Under the pieces are notes generated by a model, which was not told where the DNA came from, searched no databases, and saw nothing but the letters and a program-made list of their open reading frames with translations. The translations under genes and the position numbers were made by a program. From positions 248,001 to 312,000 of the forward strand of contig LT606947.1 in assembly GCA_900095165.1 (NCBI GenBank): a DNA stretch of 64,000 nt, read 5' to 3'. This stretch comes from Polynucleobacter necessarius (GTDB lineage Bacteria > Pseudomonadota > Gammaproteobacteria > Burkholderiales > Burkholderiaceae). Below, piece after piece: positions 1 to 8,526 of the stretch (the stretch's first letter is position 1; each line of letters starts with the position of its first letter).

Positions 1-559
1 CTTTCTCACAGTACTACCACCTCATTTCGGTTTGGCAGGAGCCAATGTCAGCGTCAGCATGGGTCAAATCGCTGAGAGTGTTTTTATTTATCTTGGGGTG
101 CCTTGCATTGCTGGAATTTTGACAAGAGTGGTGATGCTCAAGTACGTAATTAAGGAGCACTATCACGAGCAGTTTGTTCCACGCATTGGGAAGATTACCT
201 TGATCGCCTTATTGTTTACGATTGTGGTGATGTTTAGCCTTAAGGGCAATTTGATTCTGAGATTACCAATGGATGTAGTTACCATCGCCATCCCATTACT
301 GGTTTTCTTTCTCATCATGTTCCTGCTGACATTTTTTGTCACTGGCAAGATGGGCATTGATTACAAGCGCTGCTGCACGCTTTCATTTACGGCTTCAAGC
401 AATAACTTTGAGCTCGCTATCGCGGTAGCTATAGCTGTATTTGGAATTAATTCAGGGGCAGCCTTTGCGGCTGTCATAGGCCCTCTAGTAGAGGTGCCCA
501 TCATGATTGGCTTGGTGACTGTGGCTTTGTGGTTTAAGGGGTGTTATTACCAAAAATAG
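1..559 (+). CDS. ACR3-family arsenite efflux transporter (partial, 5' end outside window)
   Basis: The frame is open from base 2, so the start lies left of the window. ACR3 (BART superfamily) proteins are inner-membrane carriers that export As(III). The visible 185 residues are the C-terminal half. They carry several hydrophobic segments, the stretch [12 protein letters not shown], and the family's conserved late block [19 protein letters not shown] followed by [11 protein letters not shown] just before the end. No ars regulator or reductase is visible; they could lie to the left. The gene is convergent with the small gene at 567-803. The family call is firm, substrate As(III) is inferred from the family. 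Confidence 0.85.
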   Translation, partial: FLTVLPPHFGLAGANVSVSMGQIAESVFIYLGVPCIAGILTRVVMLKYVIKEHYHEQFVPRIGKITLIALLFTIVVMFSLKGNLILRLPMDVVTIAIPLLVFFLIMFLLTFFVTGKMGIDYKRCCTLSFTASSNNFELAIAVAIAVFGINSGAAFAAVIGPLVEVPIMIGLVTVALWFKGCYYQK

Positions 560-566
560 CCTTGGT

Positions 567-803
567 TTATGCCCTATACGGCCGCACAAGATTCTCTAAA
601 CCAAAGGCATCACTCTGATCTCTTGGTTCGTCGATAGATGCCCTAAGATTCTTTAGCTCCTTGTAAGACAACTTACGCAATTTTTTGCGATCCATGCTGT
701 AGGTATCAACCAGATAGCGAACTCTGGATAGGCTAATCTGTAAGCGGATTAGCCAGAGAAGGGCAAATAAACCTGGTGCAAATACGAAAAATAAAATACT
801 CAT
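567..803 (-). CDS. small membrane-anchored hypothetical protein
   Basis: A 78-residue protein with no family I recognise. Residues about 3-22 form one hydrophobic segment (FFVFAPGLFALLWLI). A basic, lysine-rich stretch follows (DRKKLRKLSYKEL) and the C-terminus is acidic and soluble. The layout suggests a single-pass inner-membrane protein with a cytoplasmic tail. It lies alone between the convergent arsenite transporter and the terminator of the universal stress gene. That it is a real gene rests on an ATG start, plausible composition and the lack of a better frame. Confidence 0.55.
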   Translation of the reverse strand: MSILFFVFAPGLFALLWLIRLQISLSRVRYLVDTYSMDRKKLRKLSYKELKNLRASIDEPRDQSDAFGLENLVRPYRA

Positions 804-815
804 TTAGTAACTCAT

Positions 816-839
816 AAAAAATGCCGTCATATAGACGGC
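816..839 (-). terminator. rho-independent terminator of the universal stress protein gene
   Basis: GCCGTC at 823-828 pairs with GACGGC at 834-839 around a five-base loop. Read on the minus strand the hairpin is followed by a run of six T, about 35 bases after the stop of the 874-1299 gene. It probably ends that transcript. Confidence 0.65.
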
Positions 840-873
840 CCATTGAAGTTAATCCCTTGATTAACCCTAGTGC

Positions 874-1299
874 TTATTTGATCAATAAAACAGCTTGTTT
901 AGCAGCATTGCTAACCTTTTGTGCCACTGAACCCATGATCGTATCGACGATACCAGTTCTACCTTTTGAACCCATCACGATGAGGTCAAATTTCTCTTTA
1001 TTGGCCAGTGCAATGATTTCATTAGCAACATTACCGCGCTTAATGACCATGCTGTGCTTAACACCAGCAACATCAAGTGCCTTTTGGGCACCCTTGAGCT
1101 CTTTTTCGCTTACCTCGCGGAGATAGTCGTCGATGACACTATTGGCTACAAATTGTTTCACGTGTCCAAGGCCAATATCGTCATGGATGCTGATCAATGT
1201 CACAGTGCATTTGCTGCGCAAATCTTTAACCAACTTCACAACGTACTTAGCTGCATTGAGCGAAGATTTTGAGCCGTCAACTGGTAATAATATTTTCAT
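874..1299 (-). CDS. universal stress protein, UspA family
   Basis: A 141-residue single-domain UspA protein, the usual length for the family. The N-terminus KILLPVDGSKSSLNAAKY is the standard first strand and helix. The nucleotide-binding signature G-2x-G-9x-G-(S/T) is present near residues 109-124 (MGSKGRTGIVDTIMGSVAQ), which suggests an ATP-binding subgroup member. These cytoplasmic proteins aid survival under stress and growth arrest; the exact role here is unknown. It is monocistronic, with its own terminator downstream, and starts at ATG 1299. Confidence 0.9.
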   Translation of the reverse strand: MKILLPVDGSKSSLNAAKYVVKLVKDLRSKCTVTLISIHDDIGLGHVKQFVANSVIDDYLREVSEKELKGAQKALDVAGVKHSMVIKRGNVANEIIALANKEKFDLIVMGSKGRTGIVDTIMGSVAQKVSNAAKQAVLLIK

Positions 1300-1418
1300 T
1301 TGCCCCTCTATTTTTGTGGTTAATAAAATGCACCTGCATGTGACTAATTTACTATGAAAATCACTATAAATCTATGAAAAAGTGCCATATTTATATGGTT
1401 GCTTGCTTAAACGTTAGT

Positions 1419-2192
1419 TTACTTAAGGAAGGCGTCGTAGAAGGTTTTGATAATCAGTAGCGTTACCAGAATGAAGAAGCCTTTACGGATAAAGACATTG
1501 CCATGTTTGATGGCAATTTTTGTGCCAATTTGACCGCCTACCAGATTGGCGCTGGCCATGAGTAGACCAAGCTTCCAATCAAAATAGCCGAGATAGAAGA
1601 AGACGCAGAGTGCGCCAAAATTGGAGGCAACATTCAAAAACTTGGCGGGTGCTGCGGAGCGTAAAAAATCAAACCCCAAAACACGGGTGTAGAGCAACTT
1701 ATAAAAGGCTCCAGCTCCAGGTCCTAAAAAACCATCATAAAAACCAATAATTCCGGCCCCAGTAGAGGCAATTGCTTTTTGCTTGTGATGTTGGTGCTTG
1801 GGTGCATGAATAAGGCCAGCGTTCGATTTGATATTAAATGTCAGAAGAGCGATCAAAAGAAATGGCAGGGCAGCTCTGAGCCAATCCGTTGGTATTTGTG
1901 TCACGAAATATGCGCTCGCAACCGAGGCAGAAAAAGCAAATAAACACGCAATGATTACCAAGCCCCAGGGGCTATTATTTGCTCTGCTGTATTGAATTGC
2001 TGAGCCAATAGTCCCAACGATTGAACCAAATTTATTTACGGAGAGAAGGGTGGCTGGTGGAAAGCCTGGCAGCACCGCAAACAGAGCAGGCACCTGAATC
2101 ATTCCTCCACCGCCAATAATAGAGTCGACCAGACCGGCAAATAAGGCGCGGGCAAGCAATAAGCTGAGGTCAAACACAGAGAGTTCAAGCAT
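1419..2192 (-). CDS. TSUP-family (TauE/SafE) membrane permease
   Basis: A 257-residue polytopic membrane protein with about eight hydrophobic segments. It carries the repeated family hallmark: GLVDSIIGGGGMIQVPAL near the N-terminus, and GAGIIGFYDGFLGPGAGAF near residue 145. TSUP permeases carry small sulfur-containing or organic anions such as sulfite, sulfoacetate or sulfolactate; the substrate cannot be read here. The soxXYZA genes about 33 kb away make a sulfur-compound role possible, but nothing links the two. No lesion is visible and the gene stands alone. Confidence 0.85.
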   Translation of the reverse strand: MLELSVFDLSLLLARALFAGLVDSIIGGGGMIQVPALFAVLPGFPPATLLSVNKFGSIVGTIGSAIQYSRANNSPWGLVIIACLFAFSASVASAYFVTQIPTDWLRAALPFLLIALLTFNIKSNAGLIHAPKHQHHKQKAIASTGAGIIGFYDGFLGPGAGAFYKLLYTRVLGFDFLRSAAPAKFLNVASNFGALCVFFYLGYFDWKLGLLMASANLVGGQIGTKIAIKHGNVFIRKGFFILVTLLIIKTFYDAFLK

Positions 2193-2290
2193 GGTGTCTA
2201 TTAATCTTCTAGTTCTTTTGTATAGTGCTGAGCCATTTTAGAGGGCTTCCATTCTGGTGCATTTAGATTCCTTTGCTCGCCTTTCTGGTG

Positions 2291-3214
2291 ATGAATAATC
2301 GAGTTCAAATGAAAGTCAATTCTGAAGGAGTCTCCTCATCAAGAGTGTATTTGCCTGCCGGACAAAGCTATGCTTGTTTATTGGATTTCTTTATTAGTAA
2401 TTTCCCACATATTGAGCCAAGCGAGTGGTCTGCACGTTTTAGCGAAGAACTTGTGATGACTGCTGATGGGATCCCAGTCAAGGCTGGTGATGCCTATCTC
2501 CCCAATACGCATTTACTGTATTTCAGGCGCTTGGCGAGAGAGCCAGAAATTCCTTTTGAAGAGCGAATCCTATTTCAAGATGAGCATATCCTGGTTGCGG
2601 ATAAACCCCATTTTTTGCCGGTAACACCAAGTGGTCTTTATCTTCATCAAACGCTACTCAATCGCCTAAAGAAAACAACGGGCATTCAAAATTTAAGTCC
2701 CATTCATCGGATTGATCGCGACACGGCTGGCCTGGTCATTTTTTCAGTCAATCCGAAGAAACGGGCGCAATACCAGAATCTGTTCAGAGATCGTGCAGTC
2801 AAAAAAGTCTACGAAGCGATTGCACCATTCTCAGAGGAGCTTATGGCTAAATTGCCGATGACCTATCAGAGTAGGCTAGAGGAATCCGAGCACTTTCTGC
2901 AGATGCAAGAGGTGGAGGGTGAGGTCAATGCTGATACCTTGATTGAATTGCTTGAGGTAAATAAACCCTGGGCTAAATATCGACTCACTCCCGGTAGTGG
3001 CAAGAAGCATCAATTGCGTTGCCATCTCAATAGTCTTGCTATTCCAATTCGGCACGATCAGATCTATCCCATTCTGACGCCTTACCAAGAGTATGATTTG
3101 GGCTTTTCAAAGTCCTTGCAGCTTTTGGCAAAAGTGCTTCGCTTTAAAGATCCGGTCACCGGTGTTGATAGAGAATTTATTAGCCAACGAAGCTTAAATC
3201 TTCGCACTGACTGA
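2291..3214 (+). CDS. RluA-family RNA pseudouridine synthase
   Basis: The catalytic motif HRIDRDTAGLVIFS holds the conserved Asp that all RluA/RsuA-type synthases need to isomerise uridine in rRNA or tRNA. Later parts also match the fold: KKVYEAI, and the C-terminal TPGSGKKHQLRCHLNSLAIPI (a variant of the usual GRTHQIRVH region). The N-terminal 90 residues resemble the S4-like extension of the group close to RluA/TruC. The frame can begin at TTG 2273, ATG 2291 or ATG 2309; none has a strong Shine-Dalgarno sequence and I favour 2291. The target uridine is not predictable. Confidence 0.8.
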   Translation: MNNRVQMKVNSEGVSSSRVYLPAGQSYACLLDFFISNFPHIEPSEWSARFSEELVMTADGIPVKAGDAYLPNTHLLYFRRLAREPEIPFEERILFQDEHILVADKPHFLPVTPSGLYLHQTLLNRLKKTTGIQNLSPIHRIDRDTAGLVIFSVNPKKRAQYQNLFRDRAVKKVYEAIAPFSEELMAKLPMTYQSRLEESEHFLQMQEVEGEVNADTLIELLEVNKPWAKYRLTPGSGKKHQLRCHLNSLAIPIRHDQIYPILTPYQEYDLGFSKSLQLLAKVLRFKDPVTGVDREFISQRSLNLRTD

Positions 3215-3227
3215 TTGGTAGATTTCT

Positions 3228-3467
3228 TTAGCGCGGTTCTCTGAGTTGAATATTAAGAAGATCTATCACTTCTGCCCAGTCAGCATCTTTTAGCAGTTCT
3301 TCTCTCAAAAACGCTTTTTGATCTGCGTTCCAAAAGCTGGCTTCAGATATTACGGTTAAAGAATCTAAGGGTGCATGTGCTGCAATAAATTTTTTGATGG
3401 AAGCGCAGTCTGACGGTAAACCCAGTTGTTTGAATAAATCTGTGAGTGGGTGAAAGGTAGCATCCAT
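3228..3467 (-). CDS. DUF2789 family protein
   Basis: A 79-residue protein matching the DUF2789 pattern: MDATFHPLTDLFKQLGLPSD at the start, then SFWNADQKAFLREELLKDAD and WAEVIDLLN in the C-terminal half. The family is small, soluble and uncharacterised in proteobacteria. An AGGAG-like element (GGAGTT on the minus strand) lies just upstream of the ATG at 3467. The gene is convergent with the pseudouridine synthase. Confidence 0.8.
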   Translation of the reverse strand: MDATFHPLTDLFKQLGLPSDCASIKKFIAAHAPLDSLTVISEASFWNADQKAFLREELLKDADWAEVIDLLNIQLREPR

Positions 3468-3582
3468 TTGACAACTCCTGTTTTGCTTAACTGATTGCTT
3501 TTATACGCCTAAAAGAATTCTATGGCAAGCCTGATTCTGATGGGTGACTTGTGCTTTATTTTTGAAGGTATAAGATCTCCGT

Positions 3583-4966
3583 ATGGATAAGGCTAGACTA
3601 GAGCGAGATAGTTTTGGGGAGATTGAAGTTCCTGCCAACAGTTTGTGGGGCGCTCAAACCCAAAGATCCTTGAGTCAATTTAACATCTCGACAGAGAAGA
3701 TACCTCTTGAGTTTATGCGGGCACTTGCGCTGGTTAAAAAGGCCTGCATCTTGGTCAATGCCGACTTAGGCCAACTAGCAAAAATGAAATCCGAGCCTTT
3801 ATTGCTTGCAGTTGATGAGGTTCTGTCGGGTTTGTGGAATAGTGAGTTTCCGTTGTCAATCTGGCAGACGGGTTCAGCCACTCAAACCAATATGAATATG
3901 AACGAGGTGCTTGCTAATCGAGCTACCCAATTAATGGGTAAAGGCCTTGATCACGAGCGATGCATCCATCCAAACGATGATGTAAATTTGGGGTCAATCC
4001 TCCAATGATTTGGTGCCCACTGCGATGCATGTAGCGACTGTCTGTCAGCTAGAGCATGTCCTTTTACCTTCCTTGGATGCGTTAATTTCTACTTTGGGGC
4101 TGAAGGAAAATGCTTTTGCCAAGATTGTCAAAATGGGTAGAACGCATTTGCAGGATGCCGTTCCATTAACTCTGGGCCAGGAATTTTCTGGTTATGTGGC
4201 TCAATTAAGGCTGGCTCGGCAGGCTATTGAGGTTTCTCTACCTCTTTTGTTTGCGCTTGCCATTGGTGGAACTGCTGTGGGAACGGGTATCAATACTCAC
4301 CCAGAGTTTGGAGCCAGAGTTGCCAGTAGACTTAAAGATTTGACTGGAGCTCCTTTTAGTTCCGCGTCCAATAAGTTTGCAGCCCTTGCCGGTCATGAGC
4401 CCTTGGTCTTTGTGCATGGCGCCCTAAAGACTTTAGCAGTTGCATTGATGAAAATTTCTACCGATATTCGGTGGATGGCTTCGGGCCCTAGATCTGGTCT
4501 AGGGGAAATTACCATTCCTGAAAATGAGTCGGGTAGCTCAATCATGCCGGGCAAGGTTAATCCAACCCAGTGCGAAGCAATGGCCATGATTTGCTTTCAG
4601 GTGCTCGGAAACGATAGCACTATTGCTATGAGTGCTAGCTCGGGCAATTTTGAGTTGAATGTTTTTAAGCCTGTGATTTTGTATAACTTTTTACAGAGTG
4701 TGCGGATCTTGGGTGATGGAATGAAATCCTTTGATATCCATTGCGTTCAAGTTATTGAGCCTAATCTTGCCAGAATTGATCGGTTGATGAGGGACTCATT
4801 AATGCTGGTAACTGCTTTAAACCCCCATATTGGGTATGACAAAGCGGCGGCTATTGCCAAGTATGCATCTGAGAAAAACATTGGATTGCGGGGCGCGGCA
4901 ATTGCCAGTGGCTGGGTTACTGAAGCCGAGTTTGATCAGTGGGTTAATTCTCAAAAGCGCTTCTAA
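3583..4966 (+). pseudogene. fumC: class II fumarate hydratase, frameshifted
   Basis: Class II fumarase interconverts fumarate and L-malate without an iron-sulfur cluster. The N-terminal part (142 codons) carries SLWGAQTQRS and WQTGSATQTNMNMNEVLANR and ends at 4008. The rest continues in the +1 frame with [27 protein letters not shown] and the fumarase/aspartase signature [16 protein letters not shown]. Between them the frame breaks in four G at 3990-3993. With three G the protein would read [21 protein letters not shown], the normal active-site loop. A single G insertion thus explains the break. All other motifs look sound, so the loss is recent or a base-call error. Intact class I fumarase at 45219-46742 could cover the reaction. 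Confidence 0.85.
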
Positions 4967-5061
4967 AAATACTTTTTTGCCAGTTGAATTACCTTTTAAA
5001 AAGAGTAAAGTGAAACTAAAGGGTGAAAGTAATCTGTGCTGATTTTTTGAAAGGTGTTGTT

Positions 5062-5541
5062 ATGACTACCGAAAACAATAAAGTTGCTGTTGGGGCACTC
5101 AATAAAATTATGGAGTTGGAGTTAGCTGGTGTTGTGAAATACACCCACTACTCTTTAATGGTATTTGGTTATAACCGCATTCCGATTGTTTCCTGGTTAA
5201 AAGGGAATGCGACAGAAAGCTTGGATCACGCTCATAAAGCTGGAGAACTTGTGACTTTATTGGGCGGTCATCCATCACTCAGAATCGGTGCCTTGTTAGA
5301 AACAGAGCGGCATGATATTGGCGATATTTTGCGAGAAAGCTTGGAGCACGAAACACTCGCATTGTTAGCGTATTACGATTTATTAAAAATTGCCACTGCA
5401 ACTCACCCAGGCACCAATGGTGTTCAGTCGGTTTTGTTGGAGGAATATGCTAGAGAAATGATTGTGTTAGAGGAGGTGCATTTAGATGAGGTAAATAAAA
5501 TGCTGAGAAATCCGGGCGATATCAGATCCTTTGTTAAGTAA
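5062..5541 (+). CDS. bacterioferritin-like ferritin-fold protein
   Basis: A 159-residue four-helix protein of the ferritin-like superfamily. It has iron-site-like residues on each helix: MELELAGVVKYTHYS, ESLDHAHKAGELV, ESLEHETLALLAYYDLL and EVHLDEVNKML. Ferritins and bacterioferritins of this length oxidise and store iron in the cytoplasm. The ATG at 5062 is preceded by AAAGG seven bases upstream and is preferred over an upstream in-frame ATG at 5023, which would add an atypical 13 residues. No obvious haem-ligand methionine could be confirmed by eye, so bacterioferritin versus other ferritin-like subgroups is open. Confidence 0.75.
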   Translation: MTTENNKVAVGALNKIMELELAGVVKYTHYSLMVFGYNRIPIVSWLKGNATESLDHAHKAGELVTLLGGHPSLRIGALLETERHDIGDILRESLEHETLALLAYYDLLKIATATHPGTNGVQSVLLEEYAREMIVLEEVHLDEVNKMLRNPGDIRSFVK

Positions 5542-5558
5542 ATAAAGTGGAGGCCGAG

Positions 5559-6100
5559 ATGGCTGATATGCAAATAGCGGTGATAGTAGGAAGTCTTCGA
5601 AAAGAGTCGCTCAACAGACATTTGGCTGACGCCATTGTTAAGATGGCCCCCTCTAATGTCACTTTTCAGTTTGTTGAAATTGGCAATTTGCCCCTTTATA
5701 ACCAAGACGATGATGAGCGCCAAGCGGAATCAGTGCGGAAATTAAAAGCAGAGATTTATCAATCTGACGCGGTGCTATTTGTCGCTCCATAGTACAACAG
5801 GTCTATTCCTGGTGTTTTGAAAAATGCACTCGATCATGGGTCTAGGCCTTATGGGCAAAAAAGCCTGCAGCCATCATTGGAATATCTCCAAGCCCGGTTG
5901 GCACTGCGATTGCTCAATTACATTTAAGAGGAATTTTGGCCGTTTTGGATATGCCAACTCTGTGCCAGCCAGAAATGTTTTTGCAAATGAAGGATGGTTT
6001 TTTTGACGACTCTGGTTTTCTAAATGAGGCTAGTCGAAAATTTATCAAGGGTTGGCTAGATCGATTCTTAAGCTGGGTCTCCACTAATAAAGTGGCTTAA
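5559..6100 (+). pseudogene. NADPH-dependent FMN reductase (flavin/quinone/chromate reductase family), broken
   Basis: The N-terminus IAVIVGSLRKESLNRHLA is the flavodoxin-fold FMN-binding loop of the NADPH-dependent FMN reductase family. At 5790-5792 the motif that should read VAPEYNRSIPGVLKNALD has TAG in place of the Glu codon, an in-frame nonsense change. The frame then continues to about 5856-5862, where it shifts. After that the C-terminal part KPAAIIGISPSPVGTAIAQ reads to TAA 6098-6100. The residues usually lying between PYGQ and KPAAI appear partly missing, so a short deletion is likely. Two independent lesions make this a real pseudogene rather than one miscalled base. It directly follows the ferritin-like gene. 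Confidence 0.8.
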
Positions 6101-6104
6101 TATT

Positions 6105-7601
6105 TTGTCTACATCAACAAAGTCGAACTTCAGAGCTCGCCATCATGAGAGCGACAGGGAAGAGCCTGCTCGCATAGCCGTGGGAATCATGATGGTACGC
6201 GGGCTTGAGCCGGAGTTTTCCACTGAAGTGCGGGAGCAGTTAAATCAAATTGATGGACCGGCAATCGAGCATGATCCCTCAATAGCAGACTTAAGAAGTT
6301 TGCCTTGGTGCTCTATTGATAACGATGATTCAAAGGACTTGAATCAGTTAACGGTCATGAAGAAGGCCAATCATGGTGGGTAGAATCTGTTGGTAGCTAT
6401 CGCAGATGTGGATGCATTGGTGATGAAAGATTCTCCGATTGATGAGCATGCTTTGATGAATACGCGATCGGTTTATACATCGGCAAGAGTTTTTCCGATG
6501 TTGCCCCTGAAACTCTCACATAATCTGAGCTCGCTAAACCCTGGGGAAGACCGCCTAGCCCTTGTTTGTGAAATGCATTTTTCTAAAGAGGGTGCGCTGG
6601 AAAAGTCCCTTATTTATAGGGCGCTAGTGCATAACCGTGCCCAGCTTGCATATGATGCAACTTCAGATTGGCTGGAGGGGAATGGCGATCTTCCAAAATC
6701 CGCTTTGGCAGTAGCAGGCTTGGATGCTCAGTTGAGAAAGCAGGATGCGCTTGCGAAAGTACTAAGAGTTAGGCGCCATGAAAGCGGGTCATTGGAGTTT
6801 GATATTTTTCAGCCAAGAGCAAGCTTTGTGGATGAGGCGATTTCAGAAATTAAACAGCAACCCCATAATCGAGCTCGCCAACTTATAGAAGAATTCATGA
6901 TTGCGACCAATGGATGCACTTCTCGATTTCTTGCAAATGCCGGTATTTACTCCATTCGAAGGGTTGTACGCTCCCCTGAAAAGTGGCTAAGAATAGTTCG
7001 ACTTGCCTTGGACTATGGATATGTTTTGCCAGATCAGCCAAACGCTCAAGTCCTGGAAAAATTTTTAGCGAAGCAGCATCGTGAAGATCCAATTCGATTT
7101 CCAGATTTATCCTTGGAAATCGTCAAATTGATGGGGTCTGGAGAATATATTGCTGAAAAGCCATCAGAACATCCTATAGGTCACTTTGGTTTGGCTGTGA
7201 GCGATTATATGCACTCAACCGCTCCTAATCGGCGATATCCCGACATCATTACCCTGCGCTTGATTAAATCAGTGCTGGCTGGAAAGTCGGCCCCTTACAC
7301 CATTCAAGAGCTGAAGTACTTGGCACAACATTGCACATTGCAAGAAGATGCCGCTAGAAAGGTGGAGCGTCAGTTGCGTAAGTCAGAAGCTGCTCTACTG
7401 CTCAAGCCCAGGGTTGGACAAAGCTTCGATGGGGTTATTTCCGGGTTTAATGACAAGGGTACATGGGTACGGATTTTTGATCCACCTGTAGAGGGTAAGC
7501 TGCTGAATAGTATTGACGAGTATCCATTGGGCACTCTATTGCGTATGAGGTTGGTATACACCCATGTGCAACTCGGCTTTATCGATTTTGCCCCCATCTA
7601 A
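6105..7601 (+). pseudogene. RNB-domain exoribonuclease (RNase II/R type) with an in-frame stop
   Basis: The protein matches the RNB catalytic domain of 3'-5' exoribonucleases: LRSLPWCSIDNDDSKDLNQL, LLVAIADVDALV, SVYTSARVFPMLP, YMHSTAPNRRYPDIITLRLI and a C-terminal S1-like end. A TAG at 6381-6383 interrupts the frame between KKANHGG and NLLVAIADV, at a place where one sense codon would restore the protein. Both halves are in the same frame. The metal-binding motif reads D-L-N-Q where I would expect D-L-D-Q, so a catalytic Asp may also be lost. The start is uncertain: TTG 6105 gives a plausible N-terminus. The 3' end overlaps the convergent TerC gene by 66 bases. Confidence 0.8.
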
Positions 7602-8414
7602 GTAGTCATTCCCAGCTTGGGGATGGGCTGTGGAAAATAGACATTGCTCTACTAGTCGGTGAGGTACTTTTGTTTTTTTTGCTTTCGATCTGATTGCCAA
7701 TAGCTCAACTATCAGGGAGAAAGTCATTGCAAAGTAAACATAGGAGCGTGGTATTTGAACATCCATACCCTCAGAAATGAGTACCACTCCAACAACGATT
7801 AAAAATGACAGCGCTAATAGTTTGATGGATGGGTGGCGATACACAAAGTCCCCGATCACTTGTGCGGTAATCAGCATAATGAGGATTGAGGCCAAAATTG
7901 CCGAGATCATAATGGGAATTTGATTAACTAACCCCACTGCAGTAATCACGCTATCCAGCGAAAAGACCATATCCAAAAGTCCAATTTGTAAAATTGTTCC
8001 CCATAGCAAGCTTGACTTATGTCCGGCGCTAAGTATGGCGCCCGATCGAAAGTTACGCTCTTTGGATGGCCTCTCCGGGGCTTCGACTTCTAAATAAATT
8101 TCCCTTGCAGCCTTCCACAACAGAAATAACCCACCCGAGAACAGCAATAATTTTTTTCCTGAGATTGCTTCCCAAAAGATTGTAAAGATGGGTTGCGACA
8201 GTGATATTACCCAGGAGAGGTCCAACAATAGGGAGATTCTTGAAATGAGTGCAAAAAGTAAGCCAAATCGTCTTGCGCGATTCCTAAGGTCTTTGGGCAG
8301 CCTATTTGAAAGCACGCTGATAAAGATGATGTTATCAATCCCTAGCGCAATCTCTAAAGCAGTTAGGGTTAGAAATGCAAAAACCGTATCAAAGTTAATT
8401 GAATGAAATTCCAT
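7536..8414 (-). CDS. TerC-family integral membrane protein
   Basis: A 292-residue polytopic protein with the two TerC hallmarks: ALEIALGIDNIIFISVLSNR in the first membrane segment, and GLLDMVFSLDSVITAVGLVN in the fifth. Paired acidic residues in these helices are thought to bind metal; family members work in manganese export or metal stress at the inner membrane. The family core ends near residue 243. The last 30-50 residues (after IRSKAKKTKVPH) look unrelated, and their final 22 codons are antisense to the 3' end of the ribonuclease gene. This suggests the original stop was lost and translation runs on. Confidence 0.85.
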   Translation of the reverse strand: MEFHSINFDTVFAFLTLTALEIALGIDNIIFISVLSNRLPKDLRNRARRFGLLFALISRISLLLDLSWVISLSQPIFTIFWEAISGKKLLLFSGGLFLLWKAAREIYLEVEAPERPSKERNFRSGAILSAGHKSSLLWGTILQIGLLDMVFSLDSVITAVGLVNQIPIMISAILASILIMLITAQVIGDFVYRHPSIKLLALSFLIVVGVVLISEGMDVQIPRSYVYFAMTFSLIVELLAIRSKAKKTKVPHRLVEQCLFSTAHPQAGNDYLDGGKIDKAELHMGVYQPHTQ

Positions 8415-8526
8415 ATCTAGTTTTGGTTGCTTAGCATGTCTTCAGTGTATACAAGGCTGGACAGTTTTTCTAGAATGGCATATGGTTAATAAATATGAGT
8501 GATTCTATTCGTAGAGGGGTGGCAAG

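Noticed and set aside
3583..4966. Programmed +1 frameshifting in fumC
   Set aside because: No known fumarase uses it, there is no slippery motif with stimulator, and the many other shifts nearby make ordinary decay or error more likely.
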